Part shown: piece by piece, positions 8,047 to 16,135 of the stretch
Layout: every line of letters begins with the position of its first letter
Numbering within the stretch: the first letter of the stretch is position 1
Origin: Pseudomonadota bacterium
GTDB lineage: Bacteria > Myxococcota_A > UBA796 > GCA-2862545
DNA length: 44,591 nt
Direction: 5' to 3'
NCBI GenBank assembly: GCA_023954855.1
Contig: JAGSGY010000043.1
Location: 1-44,591, forward strand
Position numbers and translations under genes: made by a program
The notes under the pieces: generated by a model
What the model saw: only the letters and a program-made list of their open reading frames with translations
What the model was told of the DNA's origin: nothing
Databases searched by the model: none

Positions 8047-9050
8047 CCGCGCTTCTTCGCCATGTTGATGGCGACGTCTTCGATCAGGTCCTCTTGGCCG
8101 CCGACCGTCTTCATGCGTCCCATCTCGACCAGGATGTCGCGGCTCGACACGCCGTACTTCTTGGCCGCGCGCTGCGCGAAGAGTAGGAACGAGCTGTAGA
8201 CGCCGGCGTAGCCGAGGATCAGCGCGTCGCGGTCGATGCGGCAGGGCTTGTCCATCATCGGAATCACCAGGTCCTCGGCGACGTCCATGACGCCGTAGAG
8301 GTCGATGCCGGTGTCGACGCCCATGCGGTCGAGCACGGCGATGAGCACTTCGGTGGGGGTGTTTCCGGCGCCCGCACCCATCCCGGCGCAAGAGCTGTCG
8401 ATGCGGTCGGCACCGGCTTCGATGGCGGCGAGGGAGTTGGCCACACCCATGGCGAGGTTGTGGTGACCGTGAAAGCCGATCTGGGTCTCGGGGCGGAGCT
8501 CGGAGCGGAGGGCTGCGATGCGAGCGGTGACGTCGGCGGGCAGCATGAAGCCCGCTGAGTCGGTGCAGTAGAGGATCTCAGCGCCGAAGTCCTCCATGAT
8601 CTTCGCTTGCGTCACCAGCTGCTCCGGCGTGACCATGTGGGCCATCATCAGAAAGCCGACGGTCTCGGCGCCGAGCTTTCGCGACAGGCCAATGTGCTGG
8701 CCGGCCACGTCGGCCTCGGTGCAGTGGGTGGCCACGCGAATGCACTGCACGCCGCAGTCGACGGCCATCTGCAAGTCGTCGGCGGTTCCGATTCCAGGCA
8801 GGGTTAGTGCGGAGATGCGCGCGTTCTTCATCTTGGGCACGACGGCCTTGAGGTACTCCTCGTCGGTGTGTGCGGGGAAGCCGTAGTTCACCGAGGCACC
8901 GCCGAGGCCGTCGCCGTGGGTGACCTCGATCAGGGGCATACCGGCCTCATCGAGGGCCGTCGCCACCGCGACCATCTGGTCGAGCGAGAGCTGGTGACGC
9001 GTCGGGTGCATGCCGTCGCGCAGGGACATCTCGTGGATGAGCACACTCAT
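8043..9050 (-). CDS. hsaF: 4-hydroxy-2-oxoacid aldolase (HsaF/BphI type)
   Basis: 335 residues. It splits 4-hydroxy-2-oxohexanoate (or oxopentanoate) into pyruvate and an aldehyde that is channelled to the partner dehydrogenase. Visible marks are [12 protein letters not shown] at the N-terminus (catalytic Arg-Asp), [20 protein letters not shown], the metal-binding [12 protein letters not shown] and a C-terminal DmpG-like communication domain. ATG 9050 overlaps the stop of the dehydrogenase gene (ATGA, 9047-9050), so the two are translationally coupled, as expected for proteins that form one complex. The name hsaF rather than bphI/mhpE is inferred from the KstR-like boxes and the hsaACDE homologues in the window. 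Confidence 0.9.
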   Translation of the reverse strand: MSVLIHEMSLRDGMHPTRHQLSLDQMVAVATALDEAGMPLIEVTHGDGLGGASVNYGFPAHTDEEYLKAVVPKMKNARISALTLPGIGTADDLQMAVDCGVQCIRVATHCTEADVAGQHIGLSRKLGAETVGFLMMAHMVTPEQLVTQAKIMEDFGAEILYCTDSAGFMLPADVTARIAALRSELRPETQIGFHGHHNLAMGVANSLAAIEAGADRIDSSCAGMGAGAGNTPTEVLIAVLDRMGVDTGIDLYGVMDVAEDLVIPMMDKPCRIDRDALILGYAGVYSSFLLFAQRAAKKYGVSSRDILVEMGRMKTVGGQEDLIEDVAINMAKKRG

Positions 9051-9922
9051 TGCGCACCTCGCTGGGCCAGCATTTCGGCGGTCTTCAGGGCCGCCGCAGT
9101 CATGATGTCGAGGTTGCCGGCGTAGGTCGGCAGGTAGTCGCCGAGGCCCTCGACCTCGACCCACACCGTGACCCGGTTGCCGTCGAAGACCGGCCCATTC
9201 TTGAGTCGATAGCCGGGCACGTAAGTCTTCACCTCGGCCACCATTTTGTGGACCGACGCGGTGATGGCCGCTTGGTCCGGCTCGCCCTCGGTGAGGCAGT
9301 GAATCGTGTCGCGCATCAAGATCGGCGGATCGGCGGGGTTGATGACGATGATCGCCTTGCCCTTCTTGGCCCCTCCCACCGCTTCGATGCCTGCACGAGT
9401 GGTGCGCGTGAACTCGTCGATGTTGTTGCGCGTGCCCGGTCCGATGCTCCGTGAGGCGACGGTCGCCACGATCTCGCCGTAGGCCACGGGCTGAACCCGC
9501 GAGACGGCTGCAACCATGGGAATGGTGGCCTGACCGCCGCAAGTGACCATGTTCACGTTCGGGGCATCGGCGTGCTCGGTGAGGTTGACCGGAGGGATGC
9601 AGTACGGGCCGACCGCCGCTGGGGTCAGGTCGATCATGCGCACACCGTGGGCCGCGAGCTTCTCGTAGTGGTGGCGGTGGTACTTCGCGCTGGTTGCGTC
9701 GAACGCGAGCTGCACGCCGTCGGCGATCACCTCGTCGATGACGGCGTCGAGACCCTCATGGCTGGTCTTGATGCCGTGTTCCCGCGCGATGCGCAGCCCC
9801 TCAGAAGTCTCGACGACGCCGATGCTCCAGACGATGTCGATGGATTCGCTCCGCATTGCCTTGTAGAGCAAGTCGGTGCCGATGTTTCCCGGGCCGATGA
9901 TGACGGCCTTGAGCTTCCCCAT
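9047..9922 (-). CDS. hsaG: Acylating aldehyde dehydrogenase (HsaG/BphJ type)
   Basis: 291 residues. It oxidises propionaldehyde or acetaldehyde released by the aldolase to the acyl-CoA using NAD+ and CoA. The N-terminal Rossmann motif GPGNIGTDL (about residues 10-18), FDATSAKYH, the catalytic Cys128 in [10 protein letters not shown] and [12 protein letters not shown] are visible, with the usual family length. ATG 9922 begins directly at the conserved N-terminus. It is first in a two-gene operon with the aldolase. Two KstR-like palindromes lie 12 and 36 bases upstream of the start codon, so transcription should be repressed until a steroid-derived ligand is present. Confidence 0.92.
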   Translation of the reverse strand: MGKLKAVIIGPGNIGTDLLYKAMRSESIDIVWSIGVVETSEGLRIAREHGIKTSHEGLDAVIDEVIADGVQLAFDATSAKYHRHHYEKLAAHGVRMIDLTPAAVGPYCIPPVNLTEHADAPNVNMVTCGGQATIPMVAAVSRVQPVAYGEIVATVASRSIGPGTRNNIDEFTRTTRAGIEAVGGAKKGKAIIVINPADPPILMRDTIHCLTEGEPDQAAITASVHKMVAEVKTYVPGYRLKNGPVFDGNRVTVWVEVEGLGDYLPTYAGNLDIMTAAALKTAEMLAQRGAQ

Positions 9923-9933
9923 GCGGGCTCCGG

Positions 9934-9947
9934 TAGAACGTGTTTCA
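9934..9947. promoter_or_regulatory. KstR-like operator, hsaGF proximal box
   Basis: TAGAACGTGTTTCA fits T-N2-AAC-N2-GTT-N2-A, the KstR operator core as I recall it from mycobacteria and rhodococci. It has one imperfect arm. It lies 12 bases upstream of the hsaG start codon, 24 bases centre to centre from the next box. Confidence 0.7.
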
Positions 9948-9957
9948 GTCGGCGCAA

Positions 9958-9971
9958 TAGAACATGTTCTA
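9958..9971. promoter_or_regulatory. KstR-like operator, hsaGF distal box
   Basis: TAGAACATGTTCTA is a perfect 14-bp palindrome, identical to the boxes at 21302 and 37225. It lies between hsaG (minus) and the divergent cysteine-rich protein gene (plus), so it could affect both. Confidence 0.82.
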
Positions 9972-10100
9972 GTTGTGGGGACAAGGCCTGCGGGATCGGA
10001 CCTCACCTTCGAGTAGTGCCGGACGCGGACCGCGTGGGGCCCTGACCGAACAAGACAATCCTGCAACCGTGGATTTGCTAGCTTCGAGCCTGGAGTCCAC

Positions 10101-10655
10101 TTGCTCGTGTTGCTCGCTACCGCCTTGGCCTGGTCCCCGCTGGACGTGCCGTCGATTCCGGCCGTGGACCGCTATGCGCAGTGCGAGAACGAAGTGCTCG
10201 ACCCGATGCCGGTGGAGCTTGCCTTCACTGAGCGTGTGTTTGTCGAAGCGCGTGACTGCCCCGAAGGGGATCCCTGCTGTGCGGTCGGAGGCTTTGCGTG
10301 GTGGGAGCCAAGTGAAGGGCCAGCGATCACGCTTCTTCAGGCGCCGGGCTGTGCTGCGGATGAGTGCGGTCGCTGTGGCTTTGAGCTCACGGCAGTGGGG
10401 CAGCGTGAGCGCCGATGCGAGGATGGGCGAGAGCGTCTCGTCTTCCGGCCGCGCTTCACTGTGACGAAGCCCATCGTCTACGACGAGGCGGTGTTTCCAG
10501 ATCGGCTGGTCTGGGTGCTCTTTCCAGGGATGCCCGACTACCGGCCGGTTCCGGTGGAAGAGGACCCGACGCCTCCGGCGCCCGCGGTGTTCGCGGTACA
10601 CGAGATCGAGATTCCCGACACGCGCGATGCCACGGAGACGGTGGCAGGTCCCTAG
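10101..10655 (+). CDS. Cysteine-rich secreted protein of unknown function
   Basis: 184 residues from TTG 10101, with GGAG at 10092-10095; an in-frame GTG at 10107 is an alternative. A short signal peptide ([11 protein letters not shown]) precedes a domain with about ten cysteines, including the clusters [13 protein letters not shown] and [13 protein letters not shown], which should form disulfides in the periplasm. The C-terminus is Pro-rich, then acidic. It is divergent from hsaGF and about 130 bases from the KstR-like box at 9958, so steroid control is possible but unproven. The stop overlaps the hflX stop by CTAG (10652-10655). No family recognised. Confidence 0.6.
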   Translation: MLVLLATALAWSPLDVPSIPAVDRYAQCENEVLDPMPVELAFTERVFVEARDCPEGDPCCAVGGFAWWEPSEGPAITLLQAPGCAADECGRCGFELTAVGQRERRCEDGRERLVFRPRFTVTKPIVYDEAVFPDRLVWVLFPGMPDYRPVPVEEDPTPPAPAVFAVHEIEIPDTRDATETVAGP

Positions 10656-11977
10656 CTGGGATTGCGGGCGAGCAGGGCCTGAAGTCGGGCGATGTCCGCC
10701 TCGGGGGCGCGGATCTCGTAGTGCACGCCGTCGTCTTCGTAGACTTCGGACATCACGCGCGCGCAGCGTCGAACCTCGCCGATCAGCTTGCTCTGGTCGT
10801 AGGGCACGATCATCGACGCAGGGCTGAACTGGTCTTCAAAGGCCTTGACGATGACCCCGTGAACACGCTTCACATCGTCGGCGTCGAGTGCCGAGCACTG
10901 AATCGCGTCGGGGTAGCGCACGCGTAGATCGGCACGACCTGCGTCGTCGAGTTGGTCGACCTTGTTGAGCACCAGCAGTCGTGGAGCCGTGGCGTCGATC
11001 TCGGCGAGGACTTCGGCGGTGACCTGCAGCTGACCCTCGAAGGCCGGATCAGAGGCATCGACGACGTGCAGCAGCAGAGAGGCTTCAGCGGCCTCATCGA
11101 GGGTCGAGCGGAACGAGGCCACCAGGTCGTGTGGTAGTCGCTGGATGAACCCGACGGTGTCCGAGACGAGGATGCGCGGGGCGACCTCGGGGTGCATGGC
11201 GCGCACCGTCGTGTCGAGGGTGGCGAACAGCTTGTCCTCGACGAGGACCGAGGAAGTCGTGAGCTTGCGCATCCACGAGGACTTTCCGGCGTTGGTGTAG
11301 CCGACAAGTGCCACGCGGAGGGTCTGCTGACGCCGGTTGCGACGAACGCTGCGCTCGCCCTCGATCGAGGCAATCTCGCGCCGAAGCTCTGCGACCCGGT
11401 CGCGAATGCGGCGACGGTCAAGCTCGAGCGACGACTCACCGGCGCCTTTGCCGCCGATGCCGCCCTGTTCGCGGTCGGCCTTGCCGCTGACCCGCATGCG
11501 GGGGGCGATGTACAGCAGGCGTGCGATCTCGACCTGCAGGCGAGCCTCACGGCTCGAGGCGTGGCGGTGGAAGATCTCGACGATGATGCCGGTGCGGTCG
11601 GTGACCTCGCATTCCACCGCTCGCTGCAGGTTGCCGATCTGTTTGGGGGCGAGCTCTGCATCGACGATGACCATGTCGACGGGGTGCTCGGCGGTCTCGA
11701 GCATCTCTTCGCGTGCCGCTTCTTCTTGGAGCAGGCGCTGGTCGGCCGGTCCACGTGCGATGACGCCGGTTCCACCGGTGTAAAAGGCGAGTTCCTTACG
11801 CTTGCCGTCGCCGAGCACGCCGGCGTCGATGGACTTGCGCTTCTGGGTGATCTCGGCGACCACCTCGATGCCAAGGGTCTTTGCGAGGCGACCGAGCTCG
11901 GCGAGCGAACTCTTGGCGTCGGCGTCACTCACGTCTGGGGTCTGAACACCGACGAGAACGGCGCGCTTCTTGGCCAT
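10652..11977 (-). CDS. hflX: GTPase HflX
   Basis: 441 residues. HflX is a ribosome-binding GTPase that splits stalled 70S ribosomes under stress. In order: N-terminal HflX domain (about 1-195) with KRKSIDAGVLGDGKRKEL, the family hallmark FHRHASSREARLQVE and GIGGKGAGESSLELDRR; a short helical linker; then the G domain with G1 GYTNAGKSS, G3 DTVGFIQRLP and G4 NKVD; then a C-terminal domain. The gene starts at ATG 11977 with GGAGG four bases upstream. No hfq or hflKC is adjacent, unlike in enterobacteria. Confidence 0.95.
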   Translation of the reverse strand: MAKKRAVLVGVQTPDVSDADAKSSLAELGRLAKTLGIEVVAEITQKRKSIDAGVLGDGKRKELAFYTGGTGVIARGPADQRLLQEEAAREEMLETAEHPVDMVIVDAELAPKQIGNLQRAVECEVTDRTGIIVEIFHRHASSREARLQVEIARLLYIAPRMRVSGKADREQGGIGGKGAGESSLELDRRRIRDRVAELRREIASIEGERSVRRNRRQQTLRVALVGYTNAGKSSWMRKLTTSSVLVEDKLFATLDTTVRAMHPEVAPRILVSDTVGFIQRLPHDLVASFRSTLDEAAEASLLLHVVDASDPAFEGQLQVTAEVLAEIDATAPRLLVLNKVDQLDDAGRADLRVRYPDAIQCSALDADDVKRVHGVIVKAFEDQFSPASMIVPYDQSKLIGEVRRCARVMSEVYEDDGVHYEIRAPEADIARLQALLARNPS

Positions 11978-12080
11978 GGGGCCTCCGTCGCAGGCTTCTA
12001 TCCGGTCGGCGCGGTGTGTGTGGCTCGGCGGTGTTGGCCGCGACGGCGCCGAGGGGGCAGAAAAAGCCTCCGCCCGTCGG

Positions 12081-12398
12081 TCAGTATCCGCATTCCGGCA
12101 TGAGGTTTCGGGCCTCGCCGGGGTAGCAGCAGGCGGTGGACTCGTCAGGTCCGGCCTCTGTGACTACGCCCGGGCCCGTGATCGCGCGGATCTCGGAGCT
12201 GCACTCACCATTCACGAAGAGGTAGGGGTCCGCCATGGCCTCCTCTGGGGTCGGGCAGGGGTCGTCTGGGGCGTCGAGAGACAGGCAGATGTTCGTGGTC
12301 TGGCGCCACTCGGGTTCCGCTTCGCATGCGGTGAGCAAGAGGGCGGCGGTTAGTGCAAGACGGCGGATGGGCCCTCCTTTGCGATGGCTGCACCGCAT
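12081..12398 (-). CDS. Small cysteine-containing lipoprotein
   Basis: 105 residues if read from ATG 12398. The hydrophobic stretch RRLALTAALLLTAC gives a lipobox, followed by a short acidic domain with about seven Cys, including ACCYPGEA. The annotated ATG has no ribosome-binding site. A strong AAAGGAGG lies inside the frame, four bases before an ATC codon at 12366-12368, exactly where neighbouring genes place ATG (compare hflX). The functional start may therefore be this ATC, or an ATG lost by mutation, giving the simpler sequence IRRLALTAALLLTAC. No family recognised. The next lipoprotein gene lies upstream on the same strand, with 28 bases between them. Confidence 0.55.
   Translation of the reverse strand: MRCSHRKGGPIRRLALTAALLLTACEAEPEWRQTTNICLSLDAPDDPCPTPEEAMADPYLFVNGECSSEIRAITGPGVVTEAGPDESTACCYPGEARNLMPECGY
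12366..12380 (-). promoter_or_regulatory. Shine-Dalgarno site followed by an ATC codon
   Basis: On the minus strand AAAGGAGG is followed after four to five bases by ATC rather than ATG/GTG/TTG. Spacing and sequence match the hflX and darP sites (GGAGGCCCCATG), so this is the best-looking ribosome site for the lipoprotein gene despite the non-canonical codon. Confidence 0.4.
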
Positions 12399-12426
12399 GG
12401 CGACGGTACGACGGGGGTGCCGGAGC

Positions 12427-12873
12427 TCACAGCGAGAGCCGAACGGTGGCCTCGCGCTGGTCTGCGGCTCCGCACCCCGTGGGGTTGGACAACGCGTAGT
12501 CGGGGGCGTAGTTCTCTTCGATGAGCAGCACGCCATCCTCGGTCAGGCTGAGGGTGAAGGCATCTGGAGCAAAGTCGTCAATCCGGAGGCCGTCGAGGGG
12601 ATTCGGGTCGCCGAAGCCGACGCTTGACGCGCCGGTGCAGTCCAGCTCGAGCGGAATGAGCGGGTCCCCGGTGTCGGAATCGAGACGTCGGTCGTCGACG
12701 CAGACGATGGTCTCGCCTCCGCCCTCGAGGGTCAGCTTGTAGAGGCTGGAACTCCAGGACACGCCGTCGATCTCGACGAACAGCATGTCGGGGACGTCGA
12801 TGGGGTTGCAGTTCTGCCGAAACAGGCCGCAGCCGGAGGCCATGATGGGGAGAAGGAGCAGTAGCCAACGCAT
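12427..12873 (-). CDS. Hypothetical lipoprotein
   Basis: 148 residues. The signal peptide MRWLLLLLPIMASGC contains a clear lipobox with Cys15. The mature part is mostly beta (alternating LTLEGGGETIVCV, DAFTLSLTEDGVLLIEE) with five further Cys and many acidic residues, consistent with a small outer-membrane or periplasmic lipoprotein. No family recognised. It is followed on the same strand, 28 bases later, by the smaller Cys-rich lipoprotein gene, so the two may be cotranscribed. The TetR gene lies upstream and also on the minus strand, 82 bases away. Confidence 0.65.
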   Translation of the reverse strand: MRWLLLLLPIMASGCGLFRQNCNPIDVPDMLFVEIDGVSWSSSLYKLTLEGGGETIVCVDDRRLDSDTGDPLIPLELDCTGASSVGFGDPNPLDGLRIDDFAPDAFTLSLTEDGVLLIEENYAPDYALSNPTGCGAADQREATVRLSL

Positions 12874-12955
12874 GGCCTAGCCTAGCTCAGCGTCGGGTCG
12901 GGGGCGCGTCAGTGACTCGTTGGCGCCTTCGGCTCTCCCGCGCAGGCTCGCGCGC

Positions 12956-13609
12956 TCAATCTGCCGGGGGAGCGCCGCAGAACTGGGCCACAAGTCCGTC
13001 GACCAAGCCGGAATCCGAGTGGATGAGGGGCGCGCTGTCGGCGGTCCGAATCAGGCCCTGCACGGTGCTTAGACCCACTACGGCCGTGTGAGCGAGAAAG
13101 GCCAGGCGTCGGGCTGGAAGGCCGGGGGGAAGCCGTTCGGCCTCGCGGTCCGCGTCGATCAGGTCGGCCATGCGTCCAAAAATGCGGGCATTCAGAGGCC
13201 GGAGGCGGGCCAGCATGGCCTCGTCAAAGGGCGCGGCGTCGGTGGCGAGCTGAGGATGCAGGTACACGAGCTTGACCTCGAGGGGATGGGCCGCGTGGTG
13301 GGTCGCGAGACTCCGAATCATCGTCTCAAGCGCCGTAGCACCCTTCGTCGAGCCTTCGTTCAGCGCCTCCTCCAGGGCCTCCACTTCGCGTGTGAGCGCG
13401 CCAAACAGCAGCTCGAACAGCAGGGCCTCTTTGGAGGGGAAGTAGTAGTAGAGGGCGGCCTTGGTGAGCTGGAGTTCGCGGGCGACCGCAGCCAACGAGA
13501 GGCGCGCCAGCCCGTGGGAGTCGAGCACACGTCGGGCGGCGTTGAGAATCTCGTCACGGGTCTGTTCGCGGCGGCGAGCCGAACGCGCTTCTCGGGCATC
13601 CATGCACAC
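12956..13609 (-). CDS. TetR-family transcriptional repressor
   Basis: 217 residues. The N-terminal helix-turn-helix is clear: RDEILNAARRVLDSHGL, then SLAAVARELQLTKAALYYYF and PSKEALLFELL (residues about 18-70), the standard TetR_N pattern. The C-terminal ligand and dimer domain is helical and not assignable. ATG at 13609 or 13603 (MCMD) are both possible. It is divergent from a GST/MAPEG pair across an 80-base intergenic region that holds two short ACC-N3-GGT palindromes, so it most likely represses both itself and the detoxification genes. Its probable operators differ from the KstR-like boxes, so it is unlikely to be the steroid regulator. Confidence 0.88.
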   Translation of the reverse strand: MCMDAREARSARRREQTRDEILNAARRVLDSHGLARLSLAAVARELQLTKAALYYYFPSKEALLFELLFGALTREVEALEEALNEGSTKGATALETMIRSLATHHAAHPLEVKLVYLHPQLATDAAPFDEAMLARLRPLNARIFGRMADLIDADREAERLPPGLPARRLAFLAHTAVVGLSTVQGLIRTADSAPLIHSDSGLVDGLVAQFCGAPPAD

Positions 13610-13633
13610 ATTCTACCAGCAGTCGGAGAATTA

Positions 13634-13662
13634 ACCACTGGTCAGATAATTCTACCTATGGT
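13634..13662. promoter_or_regulatory. Putative double operator of the divergent TetR regulator
   Basis: Two 9-bp near-palindromes, ACCACTGGT (13634-13642) and ACCTATGGT (13654-13662), lie 20 bp apart centre to centre, about two helical turns, on the same face of the DNA. They sit in an AT-rich stretch between divergent start codons, the usual place for TetR operators. Confidence 0.5.
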
Positions 13663-13688
13663 AAAACGTGGCGAACGAAGGGGAGGCC

Positions 13689-14303
13689 ATGGAGTCGCTG
13701 CATCTCATCGCGGATGAGGGATGCCCATACGGGCACCGGATTCGTGCCCTTGCCGCGCATCTCGAGTTGGGATTGCAGGTGGTCGAGGGACCCATTGGGC
13801 AAGCCCATCCCGAGGCCCTTGCGCACTCGCCGACCGGGCGGGTGCCCCTCTTGGTGCACGGTTCGCTCGTGCTGGGGGAGTCGGTGGTCATCGGCGATTA
13901 CCTGGCAGATCTGGGTGACTGGCGCGGGTTTCCCGCGGGTCCGGGCGAGAGGGCCCGGCATCGCGAGGCCATGGCGCTCTTCGACCTCTACTTGGCTGGT
14001 TTGGTGTTTCGGCCGCGTCCCGTCAGTCCACGTGCCGAAGAGGTCCTCGATCGACTTCAGGAGCTGGTCTTGGCGTTCGACGTGAGCCCATGCCGGCTTG
14101 CCTTCCATGTCGCCCCGTTCTTCCTTCGAGTGCTGCATTGGTACCCAGAGGGCCCTCTGCTCCAGGCGATTGCTGGGCGTCCGGGGCTCAGGGCCTGGCT
14201 TCACGCGTCCTGCGCACTTGATCCGGTGCTCGCCACCAGCCCGTCGACGGAAGAGTCCGTCGCTCATCTTCGCGCGGCCCAGCCGCTACTCAACGCAACT
14301 TGA
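13689..14303 (+). CDS. Glutathione S-transferase-like protein
   Basis: About 204 residues from ATG 13689, which follows GGGGAGG closely; a GTG at 13668 in the same frame has no ribosome site and is very close to the operator. The N-terminal thioredoxin-like half shows DEGCPYGHRIRA (with Cys in the position of the catalytic residue) and the glutathione-binding pattern GRVPLLVHGSLVLGESVVI. The C-terminal half is all-helical, as in GSTs. It should conjugate or transfer glutathione to electrophiles in the cytoplasm. Its stop overlaps the frame of the following MAPEG gene, and both are divergent from the TetR gene, so the three form one detoxification unit. Confidence 0.75.
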   Translation: MESLHLIADEGCPYGHRIRALAAHLELGLQVVEGPIGQAHPEALAHSPTGRVPLLVHGSLVLGESVVIGDYLADLGDWRGFPAGPGERARHREAMALFDLYLAGLVFRPRPVSPRAEEVLDRLQELVLAFDVSPCRLAFHVAPFFLRVLHWYPEGPLLQAIAGRPGLRAWLHASCALDPVLATSPSTEESVAHLRAAQPLLNAT

Positions 14304-14317
14304 TGCTTGGAGACACC

Positions 14318-14782
14318 ATGCACTTGCTCTCTTTCGACAATCCCGTCTTCGTCGCCTACGCCGCCTCTGCTGCACTGTTGGCGCTCAAGTACCTGGGCCA
14401 AGGGTGGGCCACCGTGGTTGCGATGATCTCCACAGACTCAGGACTGATGAATCCCGAGGACTTCAAGAAGACGCCCTTCAACGCCAACCCGAGACCGGAG
14501 CAGGCTGAGGAGGCCGGGAGTGTCGGAAGGTCGCGACGCATGCATCGCAACGACACCGAGAATCTGCCGCCCTTCTTTGCGATTGGACTGCTCTTCGTGT
14601 TGGCGGAGCCCAGCCTGATGTGGGCGAGGATCCTTCTCTATGGTGTGGTGGGGGCGCGCTTTGGCCACGCACTCGCGTACGCGACAGGGCAGATTCACGA
14701 GGTGCGCGCTGGCTTCTTCTCGTTGGGGTCGCTGCTGACGATGGGCATGGCAGGCTGGGTGCTCTGGACGGCCCTCTCCTGA
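14318..14782 (+). CDS. MAPEG-family membrane protein
   Basis: 154 residues from ATG 14318, chosen because GGAG is at 14309-14312; an in-frame ATG at 14303 would overlap the GST stop. Four hydrophobic helices are visible (about residues 10-30, 75-93, 96-115 and 130-152). The motif RMHRNDTENLPPFFAIGLLF after helix 1 matches the MAPEG signature (R-x-H-x-N-x-x-E-N), which binds glutathione in microsomal GST1 and mPGES-1. The expected role is glutathione-dependent conjugation or peroxide reduction of lipophilic substrates at the inner membrane, complementing the soluble GST before it. Confidence 0.82.
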   Translation: MHLLSFDNPVFVAYAASAALLALKYLGQGWATVVAMISTDSGLMNPEDFKKTPFNANPRPEQAEEAGSVGRSRRMHRNDTENLPPFFAIGLLFVLAEPSLMWARILLYGVVGARFGHALAYATGQIHEVRAGFFSLGSLLTMGMAGWVLWTALS

Positions 14783-14836
14783 CGCGCTCCTGTGACCGCG
14801 CCTTGGGGTAGGGTCCCGTCACCGAAGGAGAGCCAG

Positions 14837-16120
14837 ATGTGGGTCCTATGGTCGAGCCTTGTCCTTGCCGCGGAGTGGACCACTGCGCCGGTTGGGTTGC
14901 CGGTGGTCGAGAACGCCGTGGACCGGCCGGTGAGCGAGTTCGTGTGGTGGTCGGCCGGCGACGCTTCTTCGGGGACAGTGAAGAAGTGTGCGAAGGGAAA
15001 GGACGTGACCTCGCAGCTCACCGCAACGCCGGCGTTGGTAGAGATCACGCCTGGCGCGGTGTCTTTCGGGGGGCAGGTCGTGACCGCGCTTCAGGACGGT
15101 GCGATTCCGCCGAGCGCGCTGGAGGGGCAGTACCTGGCCGCGCTCGGTCCTCTGTTGAAGGCGGCGGATGATGCGCAGGTCGCACTCTCGGAACAGGGCT
15201 GCCAGCCGGGCGAGGAGGCGCATCCTCGGCTGCTCGTGGTTGCCGATGCTCGCGTGCCCTTTGGTGTGGCACGTACGGTGATGGCGACGGCTGCGCAGGC
15301 GGGGACGGTCCGCGACGTGGCTCTGGCTGCGCGGGATGCCTACCCGAGCCAGCCTGGAAGCCCGTCGGGTTCAGAGGTTTCCACCGTGCACACGGCGGTA
15401 CACGTGTCTGCCGTAGGCCTGAAAGTGGTCGGCAATGCCCCGCGTCTCAGGCCAGACGGGGCCGAGGCCCTTCATTTGCCCTGCGAGGGGGACTGCACCA
15501 CCGCAAGCTACGACTGGGCCGGCCTGAGTGAGCTCGCGGCGGCCGTGAAGGCCGATTTCCCCGGAGAGCGCTTCGCCGTGCTCGTGCCCGACGTACGCAT
15601 TCCCGTGGCGGCGGTGGGTGAGGCGGTGGATGCGTTGGCGCCAAGCTTCGCAGTCGTGCTCGCCGGGAGCGTGGGCCAGGATGGCGACGAAGGCTCGATT
15701 GAAGAGCCGATTGTCGCGGATGAGCGACCGGTCGTCCTCGACTCCGAGGGGATGGTGACGGTGCTTCCCACCTCGCTGCCGACCATGACCAAGGGCTTTG
15801 GCACCCCGATCAAGCTGGGCTCACTCGACCGCGAGCTCATCAACGAGCCGATTGCGGCGCAGATCGGGACCATCCAGCGGTGCTACGCCGCTGAGCTTGC
15901 GAGGACACCGAATCTGGCTGGGAAGGTGGTTCTCAAGTTCGTCATCTCCGCCGACGGAACAGTCGGGGAGCGCGGCATCAAGTCCTCCGAGCTTGGGCAT
16001 GAGGGTGTCGAGAGCTGCATCCTCGACGTGATCGGCGACCTCGTCTTCGCCAAGCCGAAGGGCGGTGGCGTGGTGATGGTGAGCTACCCCTTCTTGTTCG
16101 CGCCGCAGACCGCCGACTGA
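14837..16120 (+). CDS. Envelope protein with AgmX/PglI-like C-terminal domain
   Basis: 427 residues from ATG 14837 (AAGGAG at 14825-14830). A short N-terminal hydrophobic segment (WVLWSSLVLAA) acts as a signal peptide. Residues about 60-300 contain two related halves that each carry a LLVVADARVPFGVARTVM- or AVLVPDVRIPVAAVGEAV-like strand-helix unit, similar to the ExbD/TolR-type periplasmic fold. The last about 90 residues, with QIGTIQRCYAAELARTPNLAG and a final VSYPFLF strand, match the AgmX/PglI C-terminal domain common in Myxococcota. I infer a periplasmic energy-coupling or envelope protein; a link to gliding is not shown. Confidence 0.7.
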   Translation: MWVLWSSLVLAAEWTTAPVGLPVVENAVDRPVSEFVWWSAGDASSGTVKKCAKGKDVTSQLTATPALVEITPGAVSFGGQVVTALQDGAIPPSALEGQYLAALGPLLKAADDAQVALSEQGCQPGEEAHPRLLVVADARVPFGVARTVMATAAQAGTVRDVALAARDAYPSQPGSPSGSEVSTVHTAVHVSAVGLKVVGNAPRLRPDGAEALHLPCEGDCTTASYDWAGLSELAAAVKADFPGERFAVLVPDVRIPVAAVGEAVDALAPSFAVVLAGSVGQDGDEGSIEEPIVADERPVVLDSEGMVTVLPTSLPTMTKGFGTPIKLGSLDRELINEPIAAQIGTIQRCYAAELARTPNLAGKVVLKFVISADGTVGERGIKSSELGHEGVESCILDVIGDLVFAKPKGGGVVMVSYPFLFAPQTAD

Positions 16121-16135
16121 CTCGTAGGAGCTTCC

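Noticed and set aside
11978-12080. A terminator after the small lipoprotein gene (T5 run on the minus strand)
   Set aside because: The T-run is present but the stem before it is too short and imperfect to support.
12956-13609. The TetR protein as the KstR-type steroid regulator
   Set aside because: Its intergenic region has different palindromes (ACC-N3-GGT), no AAC-N2-GTT box, and its divergent partners are glutathione enzymes.
13668-13688. GTG 13668 as the start of the GST gene
   Set aside because: It has no ribosome-binding site and lies only six bases after the probable operator; the ATG at 13689 is preceded by GGGGAGG.
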